A stretch of DNA of 64,000 nt from Phycisphaerae bacterium (GTDB lineage: Bacteria; Chloroflexota; Anaerolineae; 4572-78; J111). The notes beneath the pieces are model-generated. The model was given only the letters and a program-made list of their open reading frames with translations. It did no database searches and was not told the origin of the DNA. Below are positions 35,650-45,651 of this stretch, piece by piece. Numbering within the stretch: the first letter of the stretch is position 1; every line of letters starts with the position of its first letter. Position numbers and translations under genes: made by a program. The DNA is taken from assembly GCA_028285035.1 (NCBI GenBank), contig JANQQF010000137.1:18912-82911 (forward strand), read 5' to 3'.

Positions 35650-35891
35650 AATTAGTGACGATTAAAGCCAAATTAAGCAAAATTAGGTAGATTTTACATG
35701 TCTAAATTCAATAGCAAGATTTGCAAAGCAGTACCGCACACTATAATATTCCTTGCGTTGTATTTTTATTTGATTTTGGGACAAATACCACTAGATATAG
35801 TACTATGATTATGGTTGCACCCCAATATACAAAATTCTACAAAGTCGAACGATTAGCACACGCTTGTGTTTCTTGATAAACATCCTTAATT

Positions 35892-38429
35892 ATGATCTCA
35901 GTTTTATTGTGGTGGTTCATCATCACCCTATTTGGGGTGGTGGGCTGGTTTTCGGCCTACAATCTATTCCGCTTCCTACCTGATCGTGGTTACGCGCTCA
36001 TTCGCCCCCTCGGCCTTCTCATCGTTGGCTACATTTTGTGGCTAGGTGGGTCATTTCGCCTTTTACAAAACAATATTGGCGGAATTATCATCGCAATAAT
36101 TCTGGCCATCATTCTAGGGATAGTTTGGCAGCGGAGTTCGTCAGATGCTACCTCAAAATGGGCCTGGCTACATCAAAATATGGCGTACGTCCTCAGTGTC
36201 GAAATTCTCTTTCACGTTGCCTTTATCAGTTGGACCATCTTCAAAGCCTACAACCCGAACATTGAAACGGCGGGTGGCGAAAAATGGATGGAAATCGCCT
36301 TCATCAACGGCACCCTTCGCAGCGATTACTTCCCCCCCAAAGATCCGTGGCTGTCTGGGTTTGGTATCAGCTACTACTACTTTGGCTATGTGATGATGGC
36401 AATGACCACCCGACTGACGGGGATTATTTCTACCACTGCCTTCAATCTGTACATCCCTACCCTTTTCGCGATGACCCTGACCGCCGCATTTGGCATCTTG
36501 AGTAATATGGTTACGCTGCACAAACGTCAAAAGTATGGCGATCTTGAACCGTTGGCGCAACCAGTTACCATCCTCACGGGGTTAGCTGGAGCTGTCTTTG
36601 TTGGCATTTTGAGTAACCTTCAAGGGGTGTTCGAGGTCTTTCATAAACGCGGGCTCTTTTCACCTGAATTTTGGATTTGGCTAGACATTCGTGATCTGAA
36701 GGTTCCCCCGGCTGGGCCGAGTGACAGTTGGATTCCTGATCGCTTCATTTGGTGGTGGCGAGCCTCTCGTGTATTAACCGACTACAATCTCAGCGGGGGC
36801 GAGCAGGAAGTCATCGATGAATTCCCGTTTTTCAGCTTCCTACTGGGCGATGTCCATCCCCACGTTTTGGCCTTGCCCTTCGTCCTGCTGGTCACGGCCC
36901 TGGCCCTAAATTTACTGGCCAATCCAACCAGACGAGAGCAGGGTTTACCAGCTGCTGGATTATTTGAACGACTCCAGCTAACTCTCTCTGACGGCTGGCG
37001 CGATTTGTCAGCGGCCACAGGGGGCAGATTGGCTTTGATCATCTACATCATTGCGGTCGGTGGCCTCAGTTTTCTCAACACTTGGGACTTCCCGATTTAT
37101 CTTGGTGTTTTGGGCTTAACCCTCATCTTGTGGTTGACTTATCAAAAACCAAATTTAAGCGAAGCCATTCAATCTGGCTTTATTGGGACTGTTATTCTAG
37201 CCATTTTAGGGGTTGTGTTCTACTTCCCCTTTTATGCCACCTTCCAATCCCAGGCCGGGGGGATACTGCCAAATTTGTGGAATCCGACACGACTACCTCA
37301 CTACCTTGTCTTCTTCGGCCCATTTATTGTGGCAAATCTTGGCTTACTAATTGCGTTCACCGGTCGCTTTCAGAATTGGCCAAAACAGTTGATCAACACC
37401 TTATTGATTACAATTGTTGGCCCAGTTTTTGTAATGCTGTTAGTGTTTAGTAGTATGCTCTTATCGGAAAATGGTCAGCAATTTATCAACGGTATTCTTA
37501 ATAATCCTGCGGTTCGTGAGATGATTGGGGGTGCCTCAATCAGCGCTTTGACTCAGGAAGTTTTGCAACGACGATTGAGTACACCGTTGACATTCTTGTT
37601 AGTGGGGGGAATGTCGGGGTGGGCCTTAGCCTACCTGATCGGGGAACGACAACAGGGCACGGCAAACGAGTCAGAAAACGCTCCGCCCGCCTACCGACTC
37701 CTTACGGAAAATTTCGCGCTGGTCTTGCTTGTAGCAGGCTTGGGCCTAACTCTGGTTGTCGAATTTGCCTACCTCCGAGACAACTTTGGCACCCGAATGA
37801 ACACTGTGTTCAAATTTTATTTCCAAGCCTGGGTATTGTTAGCCTTAGCTTCAGCCTACGCGGTCTACTATGTCTCAACCTTGCGGGGTATTTTGGTAAC
37901 AATCTGGCAAGGGCTAATGGCCGTCCTTGTCCTGGGAGGCCTGATTTATCCCACCTTGTCTATTCTTAACAAAACCAACAACTTTACCAATGAACCGACT
38001 CTAAACGGCATCCATTGGGTATCCCAGCATCGGCCCAATGATTATGCAGCCATTCAATGGCTCCGCAAGAATGCTAATGATACAGACGTGGTGCTTGAAG
38101 CCCCAGGGGCTGGATATGCCGCCTATCAATATACAGGACGGGTTTCAGCCCTCACTGGATTACCAACGTTGCTCGGCTGGGGAGGGCATCAAAGTCAATG
38201 GCGAGGTAACTATGATGAGCCAGGACGACGGGAACCCGACATTGAGACCTTGTACAACACTACCGATCTCAACCAAATGCATCGGCTTTTGGATAAATAT
38301 GATGTGACATACGTCTATGTCGGGCCACTTGAACAGGAGCGTTACGCCCCATCTGGTTTAGCTAAATTCGGCATCACCCTTGACACCGTTTATGAGCACG
38401 ATGGTGTTACGATTTATCAGCGAAAATAG
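35892..38429 (+). CDS. DUF2298 (Chlor_Arch_YYY) membrane protein
   Basis: An 845-residue polytopic protein with the DUF2298 family motifs: AGGEKWMEIAFINGT, ISYYYFGYVMMAM (the YYY motif), EFPFFSFLLGDVHPHV (about 310), SFLNTWDFPIYLG, RMNTVFKFYFQAW and a C-terminal soluble part (DYAAIQWL, then VTYVYVGPLE). The family occurs mainly in Chloroflexota and Archaea and is presumed to act in lipid-linked sugar transfer. It is a clear paralogue of the C-terminal half of the 28031-32695 protein, even in the last 130 residues. No ribosome site precedes the ATG. The GT39-like gene follows after 143 bases. Confidence 0.9.
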   Translation: MISVLLWWFIITLFGVVGWFSAYNLFRFLPDRGYALIRPLGLLIVGYILWLGGSFRLLQNNIGGIIIAIILAIILGIVWQRSSSDATSKWAWLHQNMAYVLSVEILFHVAFISWTIFKAYNPNIETAGGEKWMEIAFINGTLRSDYFPPKDPWLSGFGISYYYFGYVMMAMTTRLTGIISTTAFNLYIPTLFAMTLTAAFGILSNMVTLHKRQKYGDLEPLAQPVTILTGLAGAVFVGILSNLQGVFEVFHKRGLFSPEFWIWLDIRDLKVPPAGPSDSWIPDRFIWWWRASRVLTDYNLSGGEQEVIDEFPFFSFLLGDVHPHVLALPFVLLVTALALNLLANPTRREQGLPAAGLFERLQLTLSDGWRDLSAATGGRLALIIYIIAVGGLSFLNTWDFPIYLGVLGLTLILWLTYQKPNLSEAIQSGFIGTVILAILGVVFYFPFYATFQSQAGGILPNLWNPTRLPHYLVFFGPFIVANLGLLIAFTGRFQNWPKQLINTLLITIVGPVFVMLLVFSSMLLSENGQQFINGILNNPAVREMIGGASISALTQEVLQRRLSTPLTFLLVGGMSGWALAYLIGERQQGTANESENAPPAYRLLTENFALVLLVAGLGLTLVVEFAYLRDNFGTRMNTVFKFYFQAWVLLALASAYAVYYVSTLRGILVTIWQGLMAVLVLGGLIYPTLSILNKTNNFTNEPTLNGIHWVSQHRPNDYAAIQWLRKNANDTDVVLEAPGAGYAAYQYTGRVSALTGLPTLLGWGGHQSQWRGNYDEPGRREPDIETLYNTTDLNQMHRLLDKYDVTYVYVGPLEQERYAPSGLAKFGITLDTVYEHDGVTIYQRK

Positions 38430-38572
38430 CTTCTAAGTTAAAGAAGTAGGGACCAAACGAAGAGCGATACGTTACCATTCTTCAATCCTTGAAAATAGTT
38501 GCACGATTATCCTAAATCGATTATTGTCTGTAAGTTGACGTTTATACAACTGTGTTATCAGGAGAATATTCC

Positions 38573-40543
38573 TTGGCTACGTCCGTCGATAAAACGCCAG
38601 AGTTGACTGAAAAACCAATCGATCAACCACCTGAGTATGTTGTTACTGACCCTGACAACAAACCCTCAAACACAATCGCTATATCTTTCGACTGGCTCAC
38701 TGTCGAAGTCGCTCTTTATATCGTCATTTTTGTAATAGCCATCGGGCTAAGATTGTGGCGAGCGGGTGTGTATCCCTTATCCAACATCGAGGCCACCCAA
38801 AGCTTAGTTGCTCTGGGCTTGGTCCGTGGCGAAACGCTGATCGACCCCAGTTATTTTAGTCCGCTACTGGTTACACTCAACAGCATCTCATTTTTTCTGT
38901 TCGGCAGCAGTGATGCCATAGCCCGGTTGGCCTCTGCCTTGCTCGGCACCACCTTGGTGGTCATTCCAATGACATTACGACGACAATTAGGATCGTATAC
39001 CTGTCTGATTGCCTCGGCCCTATTAGCCATTTCCCCAGCGCTTCTTTACCTTTCACGAACGGTCAACAGTGAAATCGCGGTCGTGACCGGGGCGCTCCTA
39101 ATTATCACCGGATTTCTCAACTGGAGTGAAACTGGTCGTGAACGCTGGCTCATCATCGGGAGTATCGGGGTGGCCATCTTATTGGCCGCAGGCACGATGA
39201 CCTTCGCGATGCTCATCATTTTTGGATTAATTGCCGTTATTGGCTGGAGCACCTTCCGCCTGCGCTGGAATAACGGGGTAAGACAGTCAGTTGTGCCAGA
39301 TGCCCCCCCCGACTCCTTGATCCCTGAAACCACCTTAGACCAAAGTGAGCAGTCAAGGCTGTACACCTTTGCTAATCCATTAAAAGCACAAACCGACTCG
39401 GAAACTGAGGACATCCCGCTAGAAAGATTGACTCTTCGTCAATTACAAAACGCAGGGCTGATTCTGGTTGTTTTACTGGTATTTTTTACAACAACCGGCC
39501 TATTCAATTTAAGCGGATTTAGTATGATTACCGGTTCCCTCAATGATTGGGTAGGACGATTTAGCTTTGAGCCGAGAAGTGATGCTGGGTTCAATGCAAT
39601 TTTCCTCCTAACCCTCTATGAACCCCTGATTATCGTCAGCGGCCTGATTGGCCTCACGTTGGTTATTATGCGGGGTCACTTTGTTGGCGCTATCTTTGCT
39701 GGTTGGTTCTTATTCGGGTTGATGCTTGATCTCCCCTTAGGTGGCCGCCCCACCAGCAGTATAGCTTTGCCGTTGGTCCCCCTAATCTTTCTGGCGGCGA
39801 TTGCCTTTGCTGAATTATGGCGGGACTTGCAAGACTTTGGGCAGTGGGCCAATGAGGGTCTGTTACTCGGTGCAGGCTTAACCTTTGCCGGATTTGGCTA
39901 TATTGGCCTGACGAGTTGGGTAGATCGAACTTGTGGCGTAGAAGATACGCTCTGTCAATATTTGTGGCTTCAGGCCCTGGCCGCTTTGGGCTTATTCATT
40001 GCAGTGGCTGTCTTGTTTGGGGTATTAACGGATGTCGGGGTTACTATTCGTGGGTTAGCCATAACGGGCACTGTCATTGGACTATTATTCTTGATTAATA
40101 GTGGCTGGCGACTTAACTATGGCCCTTTTATGCATCATTATTTTCAGCCCTTGGCAGGGTTCCCAGCCTCAACAGAACTCGTCGCCTTAACGGACACCCT
40201 GACCACCCAATCTGTACGCCGTGGCACTGATCGAAATCTTTTAGATGTAACCATAACTGGGGTGGATAGTCCAGCCCTCCATTGGCGCTTACAGGATTTC
40301 CATAATCTTCAAGAAAGCAGCCAAACCATTCCTTCAACTGTTGTCATCACGCCCATCAACACTGAATTAGCCACAGAAGCCGTTTATGTGGGGCAAGATT
40401 TCGCGCTTGATACATTATGGTCGCCGGTTGGTTTGTCCACCAAGGCCTTGATAGAGTGGTTTATTTATGGCTTTATTGAAAATCCAAATCCACCCCCACA
40501 AAGCAATCAAGCAATTTTATGGTTGCAATTGGGAGAACAGTAA
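38573..40543 (+). CDS. GT39-like membrane glycosyltransferase
   Basis: A 656-residue polytopic protein with the PMT/ArnT-type layout: first helix at about 45-65, then an outer loop (PLSNIEATQSLVALGLVRG) where GT39 enzymes carry an acidic DE pair. Here only a glutamate is kept. LARSALLGTTLVVIP-like and SPALLYLSRTVNSEI stretches are typical of the family. The TTG at 38573 is chosen because AGGAG (38560-38564) lies 8 bases before it; a GTG at 38552 would precede that site. It sits between DUF2298 and Agl23-like genes on one strand. Confidence 0.8.
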   Translation: MATSVDKTPELTEKPIDQPPEYVVTDPDNKPSNTIAISFDWLTVEVALYIVIFVIAIGLRLWRAGVYPLSNIEATQSLVALGLVRGETLIDPSYFSPLLVTLNSISFFLFGSSDAIARLASALLGTTLVVIPMTLRRQLGSYTCLIASALLAISPALLYLSRTVNSEIAVVTGALLIITGFLNWSETGRERWLIIGSIGVAILLAAGTMTFAMLIIFGLIAVIGWSTFRLRWNNGVRQSVVPDAPPDSLIPETTLDQSEQSRLYTFANPLKAQTDSETEDIPLERLTLRQLQNAGLILVVLLVFFTTTGLFNLSGFSMITGSLNDWVGRFSFEPRSDAGFNAIFLLTLYEPLIIVSGLIGLTLVIMRGHFVGAIFAGWFLFGLMLDLPLGGRPTSSIALPLVPLIFLAAIAFAELWRDLQDFGQWANEGLLLGAGLTFAGFGYIGLTSWVDRTCGVEDTLCQYLWLQALAALGLFIAVAVLFGVLTDVGVTIRGLAITGTVIGLLFLINSGWRLNYGPFMHHYFQPLAGFPASTELVALTDTLTTQSVRRGTDRNLLDVTITGVDSPALHWRLQDFHNLQESSQTIPSTVVITPINTELATEAVYVGQDFALDTLWSPVGLSTKALIEWFIYGFIENPNPPPQSNQAILWLQLGEQ

Positions 40544-40616
40544 ACAAAGTTTTGTAACAAAATTTTAAGGCTTTATCGCTATCATCGACATTGTAGATTT
40601 TAGACGAGGTTTAGGT

Positions 40617-43600
40617 ATGGCAGTTCAAAGCGATTCATTAAAACATCAAAACACACTCAGCAAACCTGTGTTGAGTCTCTTCAACTTCAATTGGGAACTT
40701 GCGCTGTATGCACTCCTTTTAATCATTGCAATTGTGACTCGATTTTACGATCTCGGCTCTCGAGTCATGAGCCACGATGAAAGTCTTCATACAGTCTATT
40801 CTTGGAATCTGTACGCCGGCAAAGGGTATGTTCACGATCCTCTAATGCACGGCCCATTCTTGTTTCATATCAACGCTCTCATTTACTTCCTGTTTGGGGA
40901 CAATGACTTCACCGCTCGGATTTCAACGGCCCTATTTGGGGCCGTCTTAGTGGTTTTACCCTACTGGTTCCGCCCGTGGCTGGGTCGTCTCGGCGCGCTA
41001 TCCACCTCATTTATGATTTTGATTTCACCTGGCCTGCTCTATTACAGCCGCTACATTCGGCATGATATTTTCATCAGCGTTTGGACGGTCCTGATGTTCT
41101 TGGCCTTTTTCCAATATATGCGTTATCGACGGAATACGTGGCTCTACATCGGAGCGGCAGCGATTGCTTTGATGCTGTCGACAAAGGAGGTGGCCTTCAT
41201 CCACGGCTTTATCGGGGCGACCTTTATCGCGCTTATCTTTCTTTGGGAGAATGTCTCCCGTCAGCGAAGATTAACGCTAACGTTGTTCCTATTGGTCGCT
41301 GCCCTCTTTACAGGGATATTAGCTGGGGTTGGCTTTTATTTGATAGAAGCTGAAAGTGAACCCAATTTCTTAACTGAAGAAGCACACCTACTGGTGATGA
41401 TTGTTTGCTTAATCCTCAGTTTCATTTTGACCCAAATCGGGACTGATTATGAAAATCGTCCGGTCACGACCACAATCCAGAGTCTAGCCCATAATATCCC
41501 AGATTTGGTCAAAGCCATTTTAGTCGCCGTTGTCATTTTCACCCTGCTCTACACAACCTTCTTCTCAAATATCGCCGGTTTATACAGCGGCACCATCGGG
41601 GCGGTGGTCTATTGGATTGGCCAACAAGATGTACATCGGGGGGGGCAGCCGTGGTACTACTATTTATTCCTGACCCCGATGTATGAATTCCTACCCGTTA
41701 CAGTTGGTGTCATCGGTGGGCTCCTTTATTTATTTGGTCGCGAAATTCTGCGTTTGATCAAAATCATCACCCGACCAATTGCGCCACTGGCAAACATTTT
41801 ACCGGATATATCACCGGGTCCGTTGAAACTACCCGATCATACAACGACCTATGTTGAAGATGATGACTCCCTTGTCGCCCCAACACCTGGTGAGAATGAG
41901 GTTGAAGAGCGAACAATCTGGCCCTCTGACGGCGGCATGTTTGCCTCTCTCATTATTTATTGGTCGTTGGTCTCAATTATCATCTATACCTGGGCTGGTG
42001 AAAAAATGCCTTGGTTGACGGTTCATATGACATTACCCTTGATTTTTGTCAGTGGACACGTCATCCAAACTGTATTCAATCGCTTCCAATGGGGTGAGGC
42101 AAAACGCTCCGGCGGTATAACCTTAGGCTTAGGGGTCCTCCTACTTATACCCGCCGTGATTGCCTTGCTCACTGCTCAGCCATTCCAAGGACAATCTTTT
42201 TCTGAGATTGAAGGGACCATTCAATTTGTCGTCGGCTTGATTCTGATCGCTGCTGCTGGGGCCACAATTTGGTATTTTTGGCAACGCATGGGAGGCAGAT
42301 TGGCCGCCCGTACCATTTTCGTCGCACTCCTCATCCCGTTCATTCTACTCACTGTTCGGTTCACCTGGCTCCTCTCTTATATCAACTATGACTACGTGAG
42401 CGAAATGTTGGTCTACGCCCACGCCTCACCTGACGTGAAACTGGCGTTGTCCCAGATTGAAGAGATTTCCCAACGTACAGTCGGGGATAAGATGATCAAA
42501 GTTGCCTACGACAATGACTCAACGTGGCCGCTGGAATGGTATCTACGCGAATATCCTAACCGAGCCTACTATGGTGAAAATCCAAGCCGTGATGCCCTTG
42601 ATGCGCCCATCGTCATCGTTGGCTCAGCCAATGAAAGCAAGGTCAAGCCCTACTTGGGCAACGATTACATTCAATATCCCTATCGCCTTGTATGGTGGCC
42701 GATTGAAGATTACAAAGGCCAAACCTTTGAAAATCTGTGGCAGCTCTATGTAACCGGCCCGCCCGCCGCCGACCCAGCGCTCGACACCGCTGAAGCCCAA
42801 CAAGCTCGACGGGCAATCGTGGCTGACAACTGGCGAAAATTACTTAAAATTGTCTTCTATCGGGATTATGAAGATTATTCTCTGGATGAGTGGCCCTTTG
42901 TTCACCGCTTCAATCTATATGTTCGGCGTGATGTTGCTGCCGAAGTCTGGCCTTATGACAGCGGTCCGATTGACCAATTAATCCTGCAACAAGAACAATT
43001 CACTGATCCATATGATGGCAAACGCACGGAACTTGACTCTTCCAATCGCTGGGGCAGCAACGGCAATGCCGACGGTCAATTTGTGACCCCGCGTAACATC
43101 GCAGTGGGACCAGATGGCTCGGTTTATGTGGCTGACAGTGGCAATCACCGCATTCAGGTTTTCGATACAGCCGGCAACCACTTACTTGAATTTGGCAATA
43201 ACACAGAAGATCCACCAGGGGCCAAACCGGGTGAGGTTAACGAACCTTGGGGCTTAGCTGTGGGGTCAGATGGGACCGTTTATGTTGCCGATACTTGGAA
43301 TCATCGCATTCAGGCCTTCAGTGCCAACGGTGAATTCCTATGGCAAACAGGTACCTTCGCCAATGCGCAAGGTGACGCCACAATCGAGCCAGGCAATTTC
43401 TGGGGGCCTCGTGATATCACAATTGATGGTCAAGGCAATCTCTACGTGACAGACACAGGCAACAAGCGCATTCAGAAATTTAGTCCAGATGGCCAATTTA
43501 TCGATATGTGGGGCGGCGGGGGCATTGTCCCCGGCACCTTTGAAGAGCCGGTTGGGATCGAGGTTGACAGCCAAGGCAACATCTATGTGGCTGATACCTG

Positions 43601-43943
43601 GAACCGGCGCATTCAAAAATTCGATGCAGAGTTCAACCAAATTGGTGAGTGGGACGTGGTTGGCTGGGAAAGCGATAGTGTCGTTAACAAACCTTACTTG
43701 GCAATTGATGCCCAAGACCGCATCTACATCAGCGATCCCGAAAGTTATCGGATTATCGTTTATGATAATGAAGGTGAGGTGCTGGTTACCTGGGGTCAAT
43801 ATGGACAGGATATCGCTTCATTTGCCTTGCCTGTTGGTCTTGATATTGACCAAAACGGTACGCTCTTTGTTGCCGATGCTGACAACAATCGTATTTTAAC
43901 CTTTGATGTTCCAGAGGTCGCTTTCCAGTCATCTGGCGGCTAG
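40617..43943 (+). CDS. Agl23-like membrane glycosyltransferase fused to an NHL beta-propeller
   Basis: An 1108-residue protein. The N-terminal 650 residues match the TIGR03663 family (flippase-activity-associated Agl23), with SHDESLHTVYSWNLYAGKGY and DPLMHGPFLFHINALIY. About 12 helices are followed by a soluble alpha/beta region (about 620-790). Residues about 814-1100 form five to six NHL repeats (NGNADGQF, VADSGNHRIQVF, VADTWNHRIQAF, VTDTGNKRIQKF, VADTWNRRIQKF, VADADNNRILTF), an outer-surface propeller. Archaeal relatives act in S-layer N-glycosylation. GAGG lies just upstream of the ATG, and a strong terminator follows. Confidence 0.88.
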   Translation: MAVQSDSLKHQNTLSKPVLSLFNFNWELALYALLLIIAIVTRFYDLGSRVMSHDESLHTVYSWNLYAGKGYVHDPLMHGPFLFHINALIYFLFGDNDFTARISTALFGAVLVVLPYWFRPWLGRLGALSTSFMILISPGLLYYSRYIRHDIFISVWTVLMFLAFFQYMRYRRNTWLYIGAAAIALMLSTKEVAFIHGFIGATFIALIFLWENVSRQRRLTLTLFLLVAALFTGILAGVGFYLIEAESEPNFLTEEAHLLVMIVCLILSFILTQIGTDYENRPVTTTIQSLAHNIPDLVKAILVAVVIFTLLYTTFFSNIAGLYSGTIGAVVYWIGQQDVHRGGQPWYYYLFLTPMYEFLPVTVGVIGGLLYLFGREILRLIKIITRPIAPLANILPDISPGPLKLPDHTTTYVEDDDSLVAPTPGENEVEERTIWPSDGGMFASLIIYWSLVSIIIYTWAGEKMPWLTVHMTLPLIFVSGHVIQTVFNRFQWGEAKRSGGITLGLGVLLLIPAVIALLTAQPFQGQSFSEIEGTIQFVVGLILIAAAGATIWYFWQRMGGRLAARTIFVALLIPFILLTVRFTWLLSYINYDYVSEMLVYAHASPDVKLALSQIEEISQRTVGDKMIKVAYDNDSTWPLEWYLREYPNRAYYGENPSRDALDAPIVIVGSANESKVKPYLGNDYIQYPYRLVWWPIEDYKGQTFENLWQLYVTGPPAADPALDTAEAQQARRAIVADNWRKLLKIVFYRDYEDYSLDEWPFVHRFNLYVRRDVAAEVWPYDSGPIDQLILQQEQFTDPYDGKRTELDSSNRWGSNGNADGQFVTPRNIAVGPDGSVYVADSGNHRIQVFDTAGNHLLEFGNNTEDPPGAKPGEVNEPWGLAVGSDGTVYVADTWNHRIQAFSANGEFLWQTGTFANAQGDATIEPGNFWGPRDITIDGQGNLYVTDTGNKRIQKFSPDGQFIDMWGGGGIVPGTFEEPVGIEVDSQGNIYVADTWNRRIQKFDAEFNQIGEWDVVGWESDSVVNKPYLAIDAQDRIYISDPESYRIIVYDNEGEVLVTWGQYGQDIASFALPVGLDIDQNGTLFVADADNNRILTFDVPEVAFQSSGG

Positions 43944-43962
43944 AAATCTACGAGCCATCCTT

Positions 43963-44006
43963 AAAAATTCGAATTTTTTAAGAGTCCAACTTGAGGTTGG
44001 ACTCTT
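43963..44006 (+). terminator. Double-hairpin terminator after the Agl23-like gene
   Basis: The palindrome AAAAATTCGAATTTTT (43963-43978) is followed at once by AAGAGTCCAAC (43980-43990) pairing with GTTGGACTCTT (43996-44006), then CTTATATT. It separates the Agl23-like gene from the acyl-CoA ligase gene. Confidence 0.65.
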
Positions 44007-44056
44007 CTTATATTAAAATAGCCGGAAAATTTACAACAAAGATGTGAGGTTTTCTT

Positions 44057-45565
44057 ATGAACATCGCTCACTGGCTCGAACGTCACGCGGACTTTTCACC
44101 CAACAAAGTAGCCCTTCGTTTTGAAGGCAAGGAATATACGTATGATGATTTGGCCCAACAAGTTGAAGCCACAGCCCGTATGCTCAAGTGGAAGTTGGGG
44201 GTGGGTCGCGGCGACCGGATTGCTCATCTGGGCTACAACAGTCCAGAGTTTTTGCTCTTGATGTTTGGCTGCGCTCGTTTAGGGGCGATGATGGTTCCAC
44301 TTAACTGGCGCTTGGCCCAACCCGAACATTTGTATATTCTCAAAGACGCCTCCATTAAAGCTTTCTTTATTGAAGAAGAGTTCGCAGATCGAATCGCACC
44401 AACCCAAGAGGCCTTACCTCATTGCCAGATGGTTGGATTAGATTTCACGCCAGATAATGGAGCATTGTTTGAAACGCTCCTTCAGCACACTAAGGGCGAC
44501 AGTCACAATCCGCATATCTCACTTGACAGCCCATTACTGATCGTCTACACCTCTGGCACAACGGGCCGGCCAAAGGGGGCTGTTCTCACCCAAAATGCCA
44601 TCCAGTGGAATGCCATCAACAGCATCCATATGCACGATATGACGAGCGAGGACCACATTTTAACGGTCCTCCCTATGTTCCACGTCGGTGGTTTGAACAA
44701 TCAGACGACCCCTGCCTTACATTGCGGGGCGACAATCACCCTTCATCGGCGATTTCATCCAGATCATACCTTACAAGCAATCAATGACGACTCCCCTACT
44801 GCAACATGTCTTGTCCCTGCTACGTTACAAGCCTGCCTAAAATCATCACGATGGGCCGAAACCGACCTCTCTAAATTGCGCATTATTGTCACCGGCTCGA
44901 CGACCGTTCCTAATTCTCTCAGTCAACCCTTCCGAGAGCGTGGCGTCCACGTCCTGGAGATGTATGGGGCAACCGAAACCGGTCCCATTGCCATCTACCA
45001 GCGCCCCAACTCCGACTTTAGCAAAGCTGGCTCAACCGGCTTACCTGCCCTTCATTGCCAAGTACGCGTTGTGGACAATGCTGGAAACAGCTTGCCCGCT
45101 AACGAGTCTGGTGAAATTGTGATTAAAGGGCCAAGTATTTTGTTTGAATATTGGGGAAATGAAGCAGCCACAGCCAGCTCACTTCGAAATGGTTGGTATC
45201 ACACGGGGGATATTGGCTATCGAGACGAAGACGGGTACTACTTTGTTCAGGATCGCAAGAAAAATATGATTATTTCGGGGGGGGAAAATATTTATCCTGC
45301 CGAAGTTGAGCGTGTTTTATACAGTCATCCTGGTGTACAAGACGCAGCTGTCATTGGGCGGCCCCATGAAAAGTGGCAGGAAGTCCCCGTTGCTGTTATC
45401 GTCCCCAAAGCAGGCTCTGAATTAACGGCTGAGGAAATACGCGACTTTGTTGGCAATAATCTAGCACGATTTAAGATACCTCACGAATTCATTTTCAGCG
45501 ATGATCTTCCTCGCAATGCAATGGGCAAAATTCAACATTTTCGGGTGCGCGAGATGTTTTTGTAG
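44057..45565 (+). CDS. Acyl-CoA synthetase (class I adenylate-forming enzyme)
   Basis: A 502-residue ANL-superfamily ligase that activates a carboxylic acid through an acyl-AMP. The P-loop is IVYTSGTTGRPKGA, followed by the A5 motif (MYGATETGP), the adenosine-binding YHTGDIGYRDEDGY and the C-terminal catalytic lysine region (NAMGKIQHF). The lid motif DRKKNMIISGGENIYP is intact. It is closest to medium- and long-chain fatty-acid CoA ligases. GTGAGG lies upstream of the ATG. It lies within the surface-glycan region but has its own upstream terminator, so it may be unrelated to it. Confidence 0.9.
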   Translation: MNIAHWLERHADFSPNKVALRFEGKEYTYDDLAQQVEATARMLKWKLGVGRGDRIAHLGYNSPEFLLLMFGCARLGAMMVPLNWRLAQPEHLYILKDASIKAFFIEEEFADRIAPTQEALPHCQMVGLDFTPDNGALFETLLQHTKGDSHNPHISLDSPLLIVYTSGTTGRPKGAVLTQNAIQWNAINSIHMHDMTSEDHILTVLPMFHVGGLNNQTTPALHCGATITLHRRFHPDHTLQAINDDSPTATCLVPATLQACLKSSRWAETDLSKLRIIVTGSTTVPNSLSQPFRERGVHVLEMYGATETGPIAIYQRPNSDFSKAGSTGLPALHCQVRVVDNAGNSLPANESGEIVIKGPSILFEYWGNEAATASSLRNGWYHTGDIGYRDEDGYYFVQDRKKNMIISGGENIYPAEVERVLYSHPGVQDAAVIGRPHEKWQEVPVAVIVPKAGSELTAEEIRDFVGNNLARFKIPHEFIFSDDLPRNAMGKIQHFRVREMFL

Positions 45566-45651
45566 CTTATCCCTACTCAACAATCTCGAACTAAATCCAT
45601 TTTTAGATCAGGCCTGCGGATTTAGAGCGCGCAAAAGATGTACGGCTTGTA

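Noticed and set aside
40544..40616. TTTTGTAACAAAA palindrome as a terminator
   Set aside because: The stem is short and AT-only with no stable core, so it may be chance.
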